This document shows positions 23,309 to 34,149 of a DNA stretch of 64,000 nucleotides, one piece after another (the stretch's first letter is position 1; every line of letters starts with the position of its first letter). The DNA is from Telmatactis stephensoni. Lineage: Eukaryota; Cnidaria; Anthozoa; Actiniaria; Isophelliidae. The translations under genes were made by a program, and so were the position numbers. The notes under the pieces were generated by a model that did no database searches, was not told the DNA's origin, and worked only from the letters and a program-made list of their open reading frames with translations. The stretch is from positions 682,001 to 746,000 of the forward strand of contig JALIZF010001883.1 in NCBI GenBank assembly GCA_029948255.1. The letters are read 5' to 3'.

Positions 23309-25837
23309 TCAAAGCATATCATCATCATTACATGAAGCTTCCTCTTCTTCATGATCCAATAAAGAACTTCCTTCCAAATGAGATAGTGTGAAGTTTTCTA
23401 CTATCATTTCAAAAAGTTCATCATCACATAGTAGATCATTCCATTCATCCAGAACATCAAAACACTCAAAATCATCTTCACCATTGTCGTGATTGCTGTG
23501 GCTGTCACTATCAACATCTTGAAATACATTAATAATAATTGACATTACCTTCTGTGCATGCCTTTTATCCCAAATTTCAACGGCCTTGTAAATATCAGGT
23601 AATGAAAACAAGTGTTGCAAATTATTAATGACTTGTGAAATCTGCTGCTCACCAAACCCCAACATAAAAGGTATATTAGTGACTGTCTTGAACTCTGCAT
23701 TTGCTGATGTCCCTATGAGTTCAGTCAAAAGTGACTTATGATAACTTATTAGATCTTGCTCTACAAGTTTTCTTTGAGATGGCTGTATTTCACGGGACCT
23801 GTCAAACTTAGGTGCCTGTTCTTTCTCTGATGGTATGGGATATTTAGCATGGTTTTTACAATCGGGCAGCCCACAACAACAAGACACTGCACAGTTGTCA
23901 CAACATAGATGCTTTAAAACTGGGATTTTAGAGTCACTTTGAAAGTACTCCAGAAGTGTTTTTCTTCTGCATTCATTACTCTTTATGAAACATTTGATAT
24001 CACCATCAACATGATTCAGTAGCATACCGTGGTATAACAGGTAAGATATGCTTTGACTGCCATCTCGCCCTGCCCGTCCAGTTTCCTGGACAAAGGCTTC
24101 AATATTTTTTGAGGGACCATAATGAAGTACACGATGCACCCCTTTACAATCCACCCCCATTCCAAATGCAATAGTTGCTACCAGCAGACGTATTGTTCCA
24201 TCTTCACACTGAAAGGATGAAAGAATATTCTTTTTGTTTACTTCGGGTGTGCATGAATGCAGCATCTCTACTAACGGTTGTTGCTTGCTAGTCTCAGTTT
24301 CAATGTATAAATTCTTTCCTAACATTCCCTTAAGGACTCCATATATTATCCCACACTGTTTAATTGTTTGACAATAAATGATGGTCCTTCCACAATGTTC
24401 CTTTTCATTTTCAAGTTCACTCACAAGCCAACCAAAATACCATTCCAGGTCGCTGTCTAATTCCATTGTGGTGACATTGTATGTGATATTGACCTTGATA
24501 AAAAAGAACAAAAAATAGTTGCAGACAATTGTATTATCTCAAAATAACATGATTCCTGTCTATAATAGTCATATTGACCTTGATAGTTTATAGATAGTTT
24601 ATTAATAAGGATGTCTTTCTGCTGCAAAAGCTGAATTACACAATCCATGTAATATATAAAATACAGATATAACGGTGAATGTTTTCAGACACATGGAAAT
24701 GTGACAAATAAATGAGTTAATCTCTACCTGGAAATGAGATTGTTGAAATGATTGGACATTTTGACCAACACCATTGGTTTTCTTGAGTGGACTAAATTAA
24801 AGCACACCGGTGACATGATACAAGTGTATTGTGTGCTAATAATTTAGTCCATTATTAAATGAAGACCAAATTTGTCAAAACTTGACTTGTTTCAAAAATC
24901 TTATTTCCAGGTACTCATTTATTTTTCATAAAATGTAGATATTAATTATAAAAATACTAGTACTAGTATACCTTGTTTGGACTTTCCCTGATTTCAAATG
25001 GGCACTTCATTAGAAGGATATTTTTAATTGTGTCTTGTGTTAGTTTTGTTGCTGTTGCTGTTAAAGCTATCATAGGGACTTGGGGTGCTAGGGATTTCAG
25101 TTCATACAGTTTTCCATAAGACTCCCGGAAGGCATTAAACTTATTACTTGGTGAAGTTCCCCTGAAGATAAAAGATATGCACGTACAATTATAAATAAAA
25201 AAAACAAAAGCTTAAGTTCAAAGTGAACTCTTTCATTTGTTCAAAAAAGAGAAGCAGGGTGCAAACATTTCAAGGAGTGGATGTTGAGAAAACTATTTAT
25301 AGTTCAAAATGTGCTAATTCGTTTGTTTTCTATTTTCTATGAAAGAACTTACCAGTGTTTTATTATGTGAGCTTCATCGACGGCAACAGCATAGATATTC
25401 TTAGAATATACGGTACTGAGTAGCATTTTTCTCCACCGTTCTGATAACCACGACTCTGGCGAGCCATAAACAACAGAGAATAAACCTCGCTCGATTTCTT
25501 CTCTTTCACTTTCACTCTCGGCCAGACTCAAGCTAGTTGCTTTAATTCCGAGAGAATTCAGATGATTTACTTGATCTCTCATGAGATTTATGAGAGGAGA
25601 GACCACAATGACAATAGGTGTGATGTTTGACTTGCTGCACACTCGACCGACGATGGGGAGAGCTTGATAAATGAGGGATTTTCCAAAACCCGTTGGAAGA
25701 TTGACGAATACATCTTTCCTTTGTATTGATATGCACTTTATAGCTTGCTCTTGGAAGCTATTCAGCTTAGTTATTTTAAAGATTTGACAAATTTCAGAGC
25801 ACGCTCGCGAAAACACTTCCTCACTATCGTCCGCCAT
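23309..25837 (-). CDS. RecQ-family DNA helicase of the outer transposon
   Basis: Exons are 25837-25353, 25161-24972 and 24493-23309, giving 619 residues in consistent phase. Seen in order: a Q-motif-like FQEQAI (about 28-33), Walker A PTGFGKS (48-54), SPLINLMRDQ, the DEAH box (154-157), IALTATAT in exon 2, IIYCQT, VATIAFGMGVDC and QETGRAGRDG in exon 3. A RecQ zinc-binding pattern follows (NECRRKTLL...HLCCDNC). These are the standard superfamily-2 RecQ motifs, so ATP-driven 3'-5' unwinding is expected. The C-terminal 100 residues are acidic and lack a clear HRDC domain. It reads toward the DUF6589-like gene and starts about 100 bp inside the subterminal repeat, so it is a transposon gene rather than a host RecQ. 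It is intact although its partner gene is broken. Confidence 0.9.
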
Positions 25838-25943
25838 TTTGTTTTGATTGCATGCGTTAAAACACGAACTGTGATTGGTGAATATTTTTGGCGGGAACTA
25901 CAACAAGAAAATGAAAGCCGAGCTGTGATTGGATTGATTCGAG

Positions 25944-26038
25944 AAAGGAATGTGGTTCGGTTTGAAGCAGCCGTTTCTTTTGTAGGGACAGGGATCCCAA
26001 TACAAAAAAACGGCTGCGAAGGAGACTAAGAGTCGGAC
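25944..26038 (-). repeat. Subterminal inverted repeat, right copy
   Basis: Mirror of 1011-1102. It lies just upstream of the helicase start at 25837. Confidence 0.75.
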
Positions 26039-26623
26039 AGTACTTTTGTTTTAGTAGGAAATTCACCTGTATAAAATGGACAAATTCAGTTTTTCTCCTG
26101 ATGGTTCTAAGTTGGCATTTGAAAACCTGGAAATTATTGAAGCTTTCATTATCATATGTGAGTAGAAAGGTAAAAGAAAATGCCCGGGAGGAGCTCTCGA
26201 TCGAGACTACAATGGAGACTCAAGGAGGTTGGATTGACTACACAAAACTGTAAGTTTGTTAAAAGTTTTGATTTCAGAAAACATTTTTATGCAATTTAGA
26301 ATAAATTAGAACTCGTAAAGTTTTCAATGATTACAATTTTTTTTAAACAATTTATTCTAAATTGCACTCAAACTTTTGACCATGTGATTACATATACACA
26401 TTTTTTCATGTTTTTTATTATTATTAGGAAATCATATATATGGTTTTCTCATGGGATTTGGAAGAAATTTGAACTCAATCATGTGATTTAAGATGAAAAT
26501 TAAACTGCATCCGGTTACTAAAAACAGCCCAACCGGGAATTATCATGGTGCGCGCGGTATTAATTAAGAAGTTTCCCTCTCTTATTTATGCTCTCTTGGT
26601 TGTTCTGATCATCGTGGAATTTT
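26039..26623 (+). other. Right subterminal region, no confirmed gene
   Basis: Two very short plus-strand frames start with ATG here (about 26077 and 26181). Both are followed by GTGAG or GTAAG donor-like sequences, and either could be a leader exon. Neither is recognisable. The remainder is AT-rich. Confidence 0.35.
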
Positions 26624-26717
26624 GGGAATGCTGTGCCTTTGTTGACCGTTAGCTCATCCCAGTCTCATTCCCCATTCCTCCATTCCCCATTCCTCATTCC
26701 TGGTTTTAGTAACATCC
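26624..26717 (-). repeat. Right terminal inverted repeat of outer transposon
   Basis: Mirror of 539-632, ending GGTTTTAGTAACATCC. The next nine bases (26718-26726) are the candidate right target duplication. Confidence 0.9.
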
Positions 26718-29540
26718 TTGACCGATTGTGTTTCGAACGCTTTTATGTTGGGCGCGTAGCAATAAAATTTAGTGGCTGTGAGTATTAATTCTTTTTGTTA
26801 CATTATCTTCTAGGGAAAAAAAAATTTTTTGCATTTGTTTGACCGCTACACTTTTATGTTACTGGAGTTACAGCAAATTGACAATAAAAAATTATATACA
26901 AAAAAGCAACCTTACTAACCATGTAAGCGCTCAGTAGTCCGATGTAAGAAATTACAGCAAATAGCCAGTATTTCAACACTGTATCTCATTTTTATTGACG
27001 CTTTTCTTTCTATCCCATAAGGCTTTAGCCACATGCGCTTAACAAGTGCCTATTTTTTTATTTTGATATATAATAGTGCGGATACTGACTTCTACTCAGA
27101 TCTCTCCATAAATGCAGAGAGCCGGATAGGAAGTCATTAGTAAGCACAGCAAAACAAGACGTAAAGTCACTAAATATTGGTACACAATTGAAGGTAGTAT
27201 GCTAGTTAATACTAAAACAACTAGACAACAGTTTTTGGTTTTCTACAATTCAAATAGTCAACTCAGCACTATGCTTGTTAAGGTAAATCAATATACCTTT
27301 TTTTGGTGTGGTATTGTTTTCCATGTTGGCACTCCAATATAATTGTTTCCTGACATGTAAAAGGACTTCCAGAGAATGGAATCGCCGGCGTACCGATGCT
27401 GGATTCCCATAAGATGCGTTCTGTGTGAAAGAACTACATGTTATTTAATGCCATAATTTGAATCCCTACGTGAAGGACAGCAGAACGTTGATCTAAGAAT
27501 GACCAAAAAAATGATATCTCACCCTATAAGCCCTTTCACAATAAATCTAATGAGTATCGGGTGTGCTTCTTGACAATTTTCGAAAATTCCCCATACTTTT
27601 CGGGCATGCTTGTTGAAAATTTTCGAAAATCCCCCATGCTTTTCAAAAGGGCGTGGCTGGACCAAAACTTGATCGTGTAGATGCGGCTGAAGAGAAACGC
27701 TGATACTCGATATATGAGGGATAACTCAATGCGACACCACAATTCTGAACTAGCGAATGGTTGAATAGTGTGCCAGCAACGTACCATGCAACTTCGGCCA
27801 CTCAAAATTTCAATTTGTACTAATTTTTGTGTTCTCTTTTGCTCTTTTGAAATATGTTATTTTTATTGGCTGATTAGCATATAACATGTTAAGGTGATGT
27901 CACCTAAGGTGTGCAAAACCCCCATTAAAATATTTGCCGAAATTAGAACTGTACACCCAGCATGTTCGCACTCAGGGGCGTAGCGAGACCTAGCTATACA
28001 GGAAGGGAGCATATGCTAATTTCCCCAGGAAAGCACGTGGGAATTGGTCCAGCATCGAGAAACAAAAACAAACTTCGTCTGAGTGCGGATTATACTGGAG
28101 ATAACATTTAAAATTTGTAAATTAAATTAAAAGTAAAACTTTAAAGTGATATCATCTACATCATCCTTCAGATGACGGCTCAAGCCCCCAATTTTTTTTG
28201 ATTGCGGTTGTCATAAAATCCCAAACCTTTGGCGCCGTATCTTGTAGGACTCCCATGCATTAGGTTCTTTGAAATAACTGTTGATAACTTGATACAGCAT
28301 CGTCATGGTTATAACAGTTTGAGATTGTAAAACTGTTGAAAATGCCACAGAGTAAAAGTCAAGAAGAGAGCTAGCTAAATCATATTACACTCTTTTGAGT
28401 GACAGATGTCATTGGTACTTCTGATCACTAGAAACGAAACGTGCAAAGTGGTGTTGCCCTGTTGGTGGGCCTGTTGGTCATTATTGGCCTCTGGCAATGG
28501 CAACTAATGTTGTGGATAGAACGAGAGTATTGGATATCTTACTGAAAACTCTGTTGTATCGAATAGTAATCTTGTAATTACTATTTATAAGGAAAATTTG
28601 ATTTTTATAAGGAAAACTTAAAATGCAGTAACCAAGTGTTAGTGTCCGCTTACGGGAGGTATTAGCTGAGGCTTGACTGTTCGATATACACTTGCGCAAA
28701 CTAATTTCTTAGCTTGAAGTTGTAAGGGTAAAGTAGAGATCACGTCTAATGGGTGATGACCTAATGCTTTGGACATTTAAAAACTGATAGCATCAAACAC
28801 CTAGCGAGATGAATGTTGTAACAACACGACAATACAATGAACAGAAATATAATAACTCATTAAAATCCCAATGTCAATTATGGCTTAAAAATAAAAAAAT
28901 ATATGCACTAAAATTATGAATACGCTATCGAATTATAAAATCACAGTATAAAATGATTTAATTCCTGTTGTGATTCAGTAAATATGTTATTCCAATATTT
29001 CTTTCTGAATTTCTAAGTTCTAAGTTCAGTCTAAGTTCATGTCTCTTGGTGATGACCTAACACTTTAGACATTCAGTATTACACATCGAGACACAGCGCC
29101 CAAGGGGATTGCCACTATTTAACTGAGTTCAATTTGAACGATAGCTCAGTTGAGTGTTGCATTCTCAAAACTATCTTTTCTGCGATATCTGTCTTAACAT
29201 TGATCTGGGTTTCGTTTTTCATTTGATGGTGTAGCAGTTAGTCTACAGTCGTGAAACAATAACAACAACAGCCGAAAAGTAGTAGCAAGGAATGGATGTT
29301 TTAGGATATCTCAGAGGGGAGAACTTTTTTCCCAAAAGCAACTTCATCATCACACGTGTAGTCTGCAGCGTTAACCTTGGTGATGAGAATGGATGGCTTG
29401 TGAAGATTAAAGGCTGCAACCAGGAAAACAAAAGGTGCGTCGCATTTACATTGTTTTTTTCAAGTTATATTTTTAGAACTTTTTAGCATGATTTCTTCAT
29501 ACAAATCACGGCATAATGATATACATGGATACTAACTTCA
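26718..29540. other. Non-coding flank with minor repeats
   Basis: No gene was recognised. A short direct repeat built on ATTTTCGAAAAT(T/C)CCC occurs twice near 27570-27645. Another imperfect direct repeat (GGTGATGACCTAA followed by CTTTxGACATT) occurs at about 28751 and 29049. A plus-strand frame from ATG 29292 runs about 47 codons to a GTGCGT donor-like site and could be an exon, without a recognisable product. Confidence 0.45.
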
Positions 29541-30349
29541 CTCACCTCTAAATGAGTTGTGCTGGGACCATAAGATTTGACGGTTTTGTAATCGCCGAAC
29601 CTAATCTTGATCGAACCATTGTTGCATACTTGCAATACGTTTCTCCCAGTGAATGACGGATCAGCCAGGGAAGCGTTCTGTGGCACGATTTCTAGGGTTT
29701 GAATCTCTTTTCCTCTGCTTGGCGGGATTTGCACGTACAAACAAGGTTTAAGTATTCAATGGCTTTCAAATCTGGCTTCTTGGCCATCTCAAACCGATGT
29801 TTCTTCATTGAAACAGCTCTGACAACGTCTTGCCTATTTGGCATGCATGAAAAAGAACAAGGAACGTTATTGTGCCCTTCTCACGCATTTCATGTAATAG
29901 TTATGTGATATTAAAAGGAATATACCAATCAAGCCACTTATTGGCAGCCTGCAGATCTTCTATGGGACTCATTCTTTCTCTCATCGCCAACTTCTGAAAA
30001 GAGTTCACAAGTCTGCGCATCCTTGCTATTACTCCAACGTTTGTGTATCCAGGAGCGTGTTCTCTGTGCAAGACTTTTGCAACGTACAACATAGCAGCTA
30101 CATGAAGCAATAGAGTACCCGGCTTACACTTTCGATTTTCCTGCGATATCAAAGAAAAGGAATATATTAATGAATCCAGAGAGAGAGAGAGAGAGAGTGA
30201 GTTTGAAAGTACATGAAAAATATCTTAAGGTACGTCAAATACTCTTCCAGAAGTTTTCCTCACAAGAATAGATCCGGGGTAAGCGCGAAGCCTTTGTGCC
30301 TCTTGACAAAGCCCAAGAAACCTTAAAAAACAACATACCAACAAAAAGC

Positions 30350-31290
30350 TTTTATATTTATTTATTTAAGTCAATATTTATACAGGGACATCCAATTTAG
30401 CAAGCTAGTTTAAATGGAGCCCTGATATAACATAACTAATTACAAGTGGACTAAACATAAGCTACACATATACATACATACATCATACAATATTTCTCAC
30501 TTTCCCACATTCCCTGTCCCTCCTTCCCCATATTTTATTTCCCAGCCCAGACGAATTGAATTATTGGTCAAACAAAGGCTTGTTGTTGGCTACCGCCATC
30601 TCCCCACCCTCCCTCTCAATGAGACTAAAAGCCTTAGCTTGCGTGAAAGAGCGTTAAAAGTGTGCTCTCCATTTATTTGAAAACTACCCTGGTACTTAGC
30701 TGTTCTAGCAAAGTGGAAGGCACAGCAAATCGCGGTCTCTAGTATTAAACCTATGAATTTCATAAGCATGTTTAAATTCTGACAGTAGGTACGATGGTGC
30801 CATTCCATGTAAACATTTAAAGACTAAGACGCACTTTAAGTATTCCCTGCGAGATTGTAGGCTAGGCCAGCCAAGTGTTGGTCTTAGGTTATCGGCTGCA
30901 ACGGATCGACCTTCGATTATACAAGCAGCACGTCTGTTCAACTTATCAAGATAAGCTTTACTTCCAACACCACAGCTGTCCCAGACAGACGAGCAGTAGT
31001 CGAACAGAGGCAAAACTAAAGTATTGTATAACATTAAACAGGTTGCTTTAGGGAGGACCTTGTGCGCTCGGCGCAACACACCTAATCTAGACGAGATCTT
31101 ATTGCCAATATACTCTACGTGGTCCTTCCAGGAAAGGGTGTGGTCTAAAACTACCCCAAGATATTTGAAATCATTGACTCTTTCTAACCGCGCGTTATTG
31201 ATATCGATCTCTAGGTTTCCAGCTATAGCGATCTTCTGATGCGTTCCAACTAGCATTATCTTAGTTTTATCTACATTTAGTATTAGATAA
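30350..31290 (-). mobile_element. 5'-truncated CR1/L2-like LINE fragment
   Basis: The minus frame 31256-30705 covers the region after the reverse-transcriptase active site, with FKYLGVVLD, YNTLVLPLFDYCSSVW and LDKLNRRAA. The frame then shifts near 30720 and continues with FNALSRKLRLLVSLR to about 30590. The end at about 30350 is a TAAATA-type AT-rich tail. Only the C-terminal third of an ORF2 is present, typical of 5' truncation. Confidence 0.75.
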
Positions 31291-31591
31291 GCCCTTCGTA
31301 TTAAGTTATACTGTAGTATTTATTATGTATTGAAATTGCTCAATCGTTTATAACTCCGAGTTATATTAGCATGTTAATAAATATTTTTTAGTGGTGTTGT
31401 ATGTACTTACACAAATTTCTTTCTCTGGCTTTCATGTACGTCGAAATTTGCACCGGAGTTCGTTGTCACTCAAGGTTAATGGGCTTCAGAAAGAACGCTT
31501 GGACTTCTTGCATAAAGTGTTGCATGGCTTTTGGAAGATCTTTGAATTCTATGGCGTATTTTCCTCTTTCAGTTGTTCGTTGTACTTTCCC

Positions 31592-31634
31592 TCTTTCTTC
31601 TCCTTCTCCTTCTTCTTCTTCTTCTTCTTCAAAT
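31592..31634. repeat. TTC microsatellite
   Basis: An interrupted (TTC)n run. On the minus strand it encodes a glutamate run in the first recombinase-like exon. Confidence 0.85.
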
Positions 31635-31779
31635 TGCCTCGAAGGACTAAGATATTGGTTTGGTATCATGAGTTAATGTGTAAGAATCTGAATAGGATAG
31701 TTCTAACAAAATATCACTGGGATAGGTCATTTCTCAATACATTAGTTTCGATTTTCTCTTTGCTCTAGCCTTGATGCCA

Positions 31780-32877
31780 AGTAATTCATAATTTTTTTTG
31801 GTCAGTGAAAATCGCCATTTTAAAGTTTTTGTCTTGTTCATTCGTTTTCATTCCTCATATATTTTTCATCGGGCGTGAGGAGCGCAAATGATAAACCGGT
31901 GTATAAGTAAGTACTAAATATTACTAATTTGTACTAAACACGTCAGAACTGGAAAGGAAGAATTATGCCATTCATTATATGTTCTGGGACCGAGACTACA
32001 TGCCATTTACTAAATATTACTGCCAGATGTACAGTTGGAGCCTTACGTGAGTTAGAAAATAAAAAAACTATCGGGTCTAAAAATATGTTCAGCACTGAAG
32101 GATTTTGAATTGTGTTAGTACCGGATTACTGTCAAGAAATTATTTACCGATTGTAAAAAAATTACAGTTTTAATTAAGTACAACTGGTCAGTTAACGTTA
32201 ACCACTGACCGTTAACCACTTATTTGATTTTTTTTTACTTTTTGGTTTTAATTGCCCTCTAGTTAGAGTTCAAAAGCTTCATTGACACCTTAAGGGATTA
32301 CAAATATTGGTTGTTTAGCTTATCGAACAGGTGCAGGTCTTTTCTATTAACACCTGACATATTCAGTCCACAGCTATATGTGCACATTCGATCAATACGT
32401 ATTTTAAGTTCGCCTATGTACCTTAAACAGGGACCCCTATACTTTTAGTGTAAAATGTGTATTCTTGGTTTGCACCAAACTAAGTTAATAACTGTATTAA
32501 CTTTGTTTGCATTGACGTCATCCTAAAATTTTTCGGGCTTAAGGTACTTGGAATGGATGCGGGGTGAAAAAAAAAACATCGTATTTTACGGCTTCCCTGG
32601 CTTATTTGGAACCTCATAAACACCTTTTGTGTGGTTTTAGACTTTTCTGCCTTTACACCAGTCATAAAAACTAAAAGGAAGATCGTTTCTAAGGAAGCCA
32701 TTTTGTGAAATCTGAGAGCTAAATCAAAGTTACTTAAATTTCCTGAGCATGCGTTTCAGCCTTTGGCTTGGAATATCCACGCGTGGAGTTAGTAAAATTT
32801 TGACAGATTCACACCTAGGGATTACAAGATTACAATGAAGTCAAAGAAAAGTAACTCGAGATATCCGGTTTTTCGCA
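31780..32877. other. Non-coding stretch with one weak minus-strand frame
   Basis: No recognisable gene. A minus frame of 73 codons (32701-32480) starts with a hydrophobic stretch like a short signal peptide (MASLETIFLLVF) and could be a first exon. It has no recognisable domain, and nothing nearby supports a complete gene. Confidence 0.35.
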
Positions 32878-34094
32878 ATGGCTACTCTCAATGAAGAACA
32901 CACGCTTTTATGCCTCGAACAAGAATTTGTCCAAAGAGAGTAAGTATAAATCGAAATTTGCACTGATAATTATCTTGAAAAGCTGTTATTTGAAACATAT
33001 GCTCAAGTTGCCGATATTGTTTTATATTGTTGCAGTTATGGAGGAATACCTAAAGGTTTGAGGTATATCCTTGAAAGCTTCAAGCCCAAAAACCAAGAGT
33101 CTGGCAGATGCCAGGAAGCGCCTTTATAAGCGACTATTTGGTATACTTTGGGTAATATTATTTTGTTTCATTTGTAATTCAACTAAAGCATTGTATATAC
33201 CGAGCTCCCGCGACTGGCAACGTGTTGGGCAATGACAACAGCTTTCAAAACGGCTGCAACAAAATTCAATATGCAATTCCATGTGCTTTTAAACATTTCT
33301 TCTGAACTAAATCATGTCTAAAGTTGCTTGTTACTACACAACTTGTTTGTGTTCCATTGTTCTTTCATTTTGCTACACATTTGCAAAATATCTTTGTGTT
33401 CGATCTATATAGCAGCGAGCACCTCTATAATGTTTGCGTCTGCTGACGTGTCTTGTTGAATAAAATCATGCTTGCACTCCTAGAGTCCCGTGTATACACC
33501 TTATACATATAAAGGACTTAGAATGATGTTTTATTAATGATTTGTAGTTTGGAAACAAGATTGGGAAATACCAATTCAAGGGAAATATACCAACTTATGT
33601 TTACCCCGACCGCCTAAAAAAGGTAGTCAGGGCTTTAGTCCAAGAAGACCTGAAAGACTTTGAAGATCCTCAACGGAGCTCGGTAAGAATTAGCCTGTGT
33701 ACAGCTGTTTACTATGGGAATTACCTGCTTTACTGTCCGCATCATAAGCACTAAAGTTTGCATTTACACGTGCTATTTTGCTAGGCAACTTAGTTAACAG
33801 TTCCATTGTAAATATCTTGTATCACGTCAGTAGGAAGTTGCCGACCCAGTTTCGAAAATACTGAAAAACTGACTTTTCTACACTCTCACTTTGGGCCTTA
33901 TTATAGCTTGTCATGTTTTTCCTTTTGTGTATGGTGCTTCCCTGCCTTCACTTTACTTCCCCCTTCCCAAAACCCCTTTGAAAGGCTGATACACTCTTGC
34001 TGAAATAGATTATTCAACATCTTTCAATTCCAGGTCTACCATGTAACTATAAATGATATGCACAAGGCAAAATGGCCAGCACTGCCAAAGAAGG
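32878..34094 (+). CDS. Unrecognised four-exon gene, probably partial
   Basis: Predicted exons are 32878-32939 (starts MATLNEEHTLLCLEQEF), 33036-33151 (RKRLYKRLFGILW at its end), 33548-33682 (FGNKIGKYQFKGNIPTYVYP) and 34034-34094 (VYHVTINDMHKAKWP). Each has clear GT/AG borders. The second exon needs a one-base shift near 33065 to join DYGGIPKGL to the downstream frame, so the copy may be decayed or the acceptor may be misplaced. The small basic product has no motif I recognise. Further exons were not found; a LINE starts just downstream and may have interrupted the gene. Confidence 0.5.
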
Positions 34095-34149
34095 GTAAGA
34101 AATAGATAAACATTTACATTTTTTGTCTGTAAGAATCAACCAGATTGTT

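Larger units (their letters stand above)
539..26717. mobile_element. Outer DNA transposon with DUF6589-like and RecQ helicase genes
   Basis: The segment is bounded by near-identical 94-bp inverted repeats that start with GGATGTTACTAAAACC at both ends. The flanking nonamers (530-538 and 26718-26726) match at 8 of 9 positions, a candidate 9-bp target duplication. A second inverted pair lies inside (about 1011-1102 and 25944-26038). Two genes point inward from the ends: a plus-strand DUF6589-like gene and a minus-strand RecQ-family helicase. Subtracting the two TTAA elements and the 808-bp intron MITE leaves about 9.2 kb of original element. The superfamily is not certain. Academ elements are recalled to include helicase-bearing members, but they make 3-4 bp duplications, which does not fit. 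The pairing of genes with these ends is seen in one copy only. Confidence 0.75.
29546..31669 (-). pseudogene. Crypton-like tyrosine recombinase remnant, split by a LINE
   Basis: Four exon-like pieces lie in minus order: about 31669-31430 (KAMQHFMQEVQAFFLKPINLE), about 30330-30232 (FLGFVKRHKGF, ELYLTYLK-like end), 30140-29926 (HVAAMLYVAKVLHREHAP) and about 29735-29546 (IPPSRGKEIQTLE then TFTGRNVL-like and YKTVKSYG). The last piece looks like the start of a tyrosine-recombinase catalytic domain, with the arginine of SRGKEI as candidate catalytic Arg. The earlier pieces look like the helical core-binding domain. In-frame TGA codons follow PINLE and TPDLFL. A LINE fragment sits between the first two pieces. 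The His-x-x-Arg and Tyr motifs were not found downstream. The family call is recalled from cnidarian Crypton-like genes and is tentative. Confidence 0.45.

Noticed and set aside
539..26717. Assignment of the outer element to Academ on the basis of its helicase
   Set aside because: The flanks do not show a 3-4 bp duplication and no XPG-type nuclease is present; kept only as an alternative.
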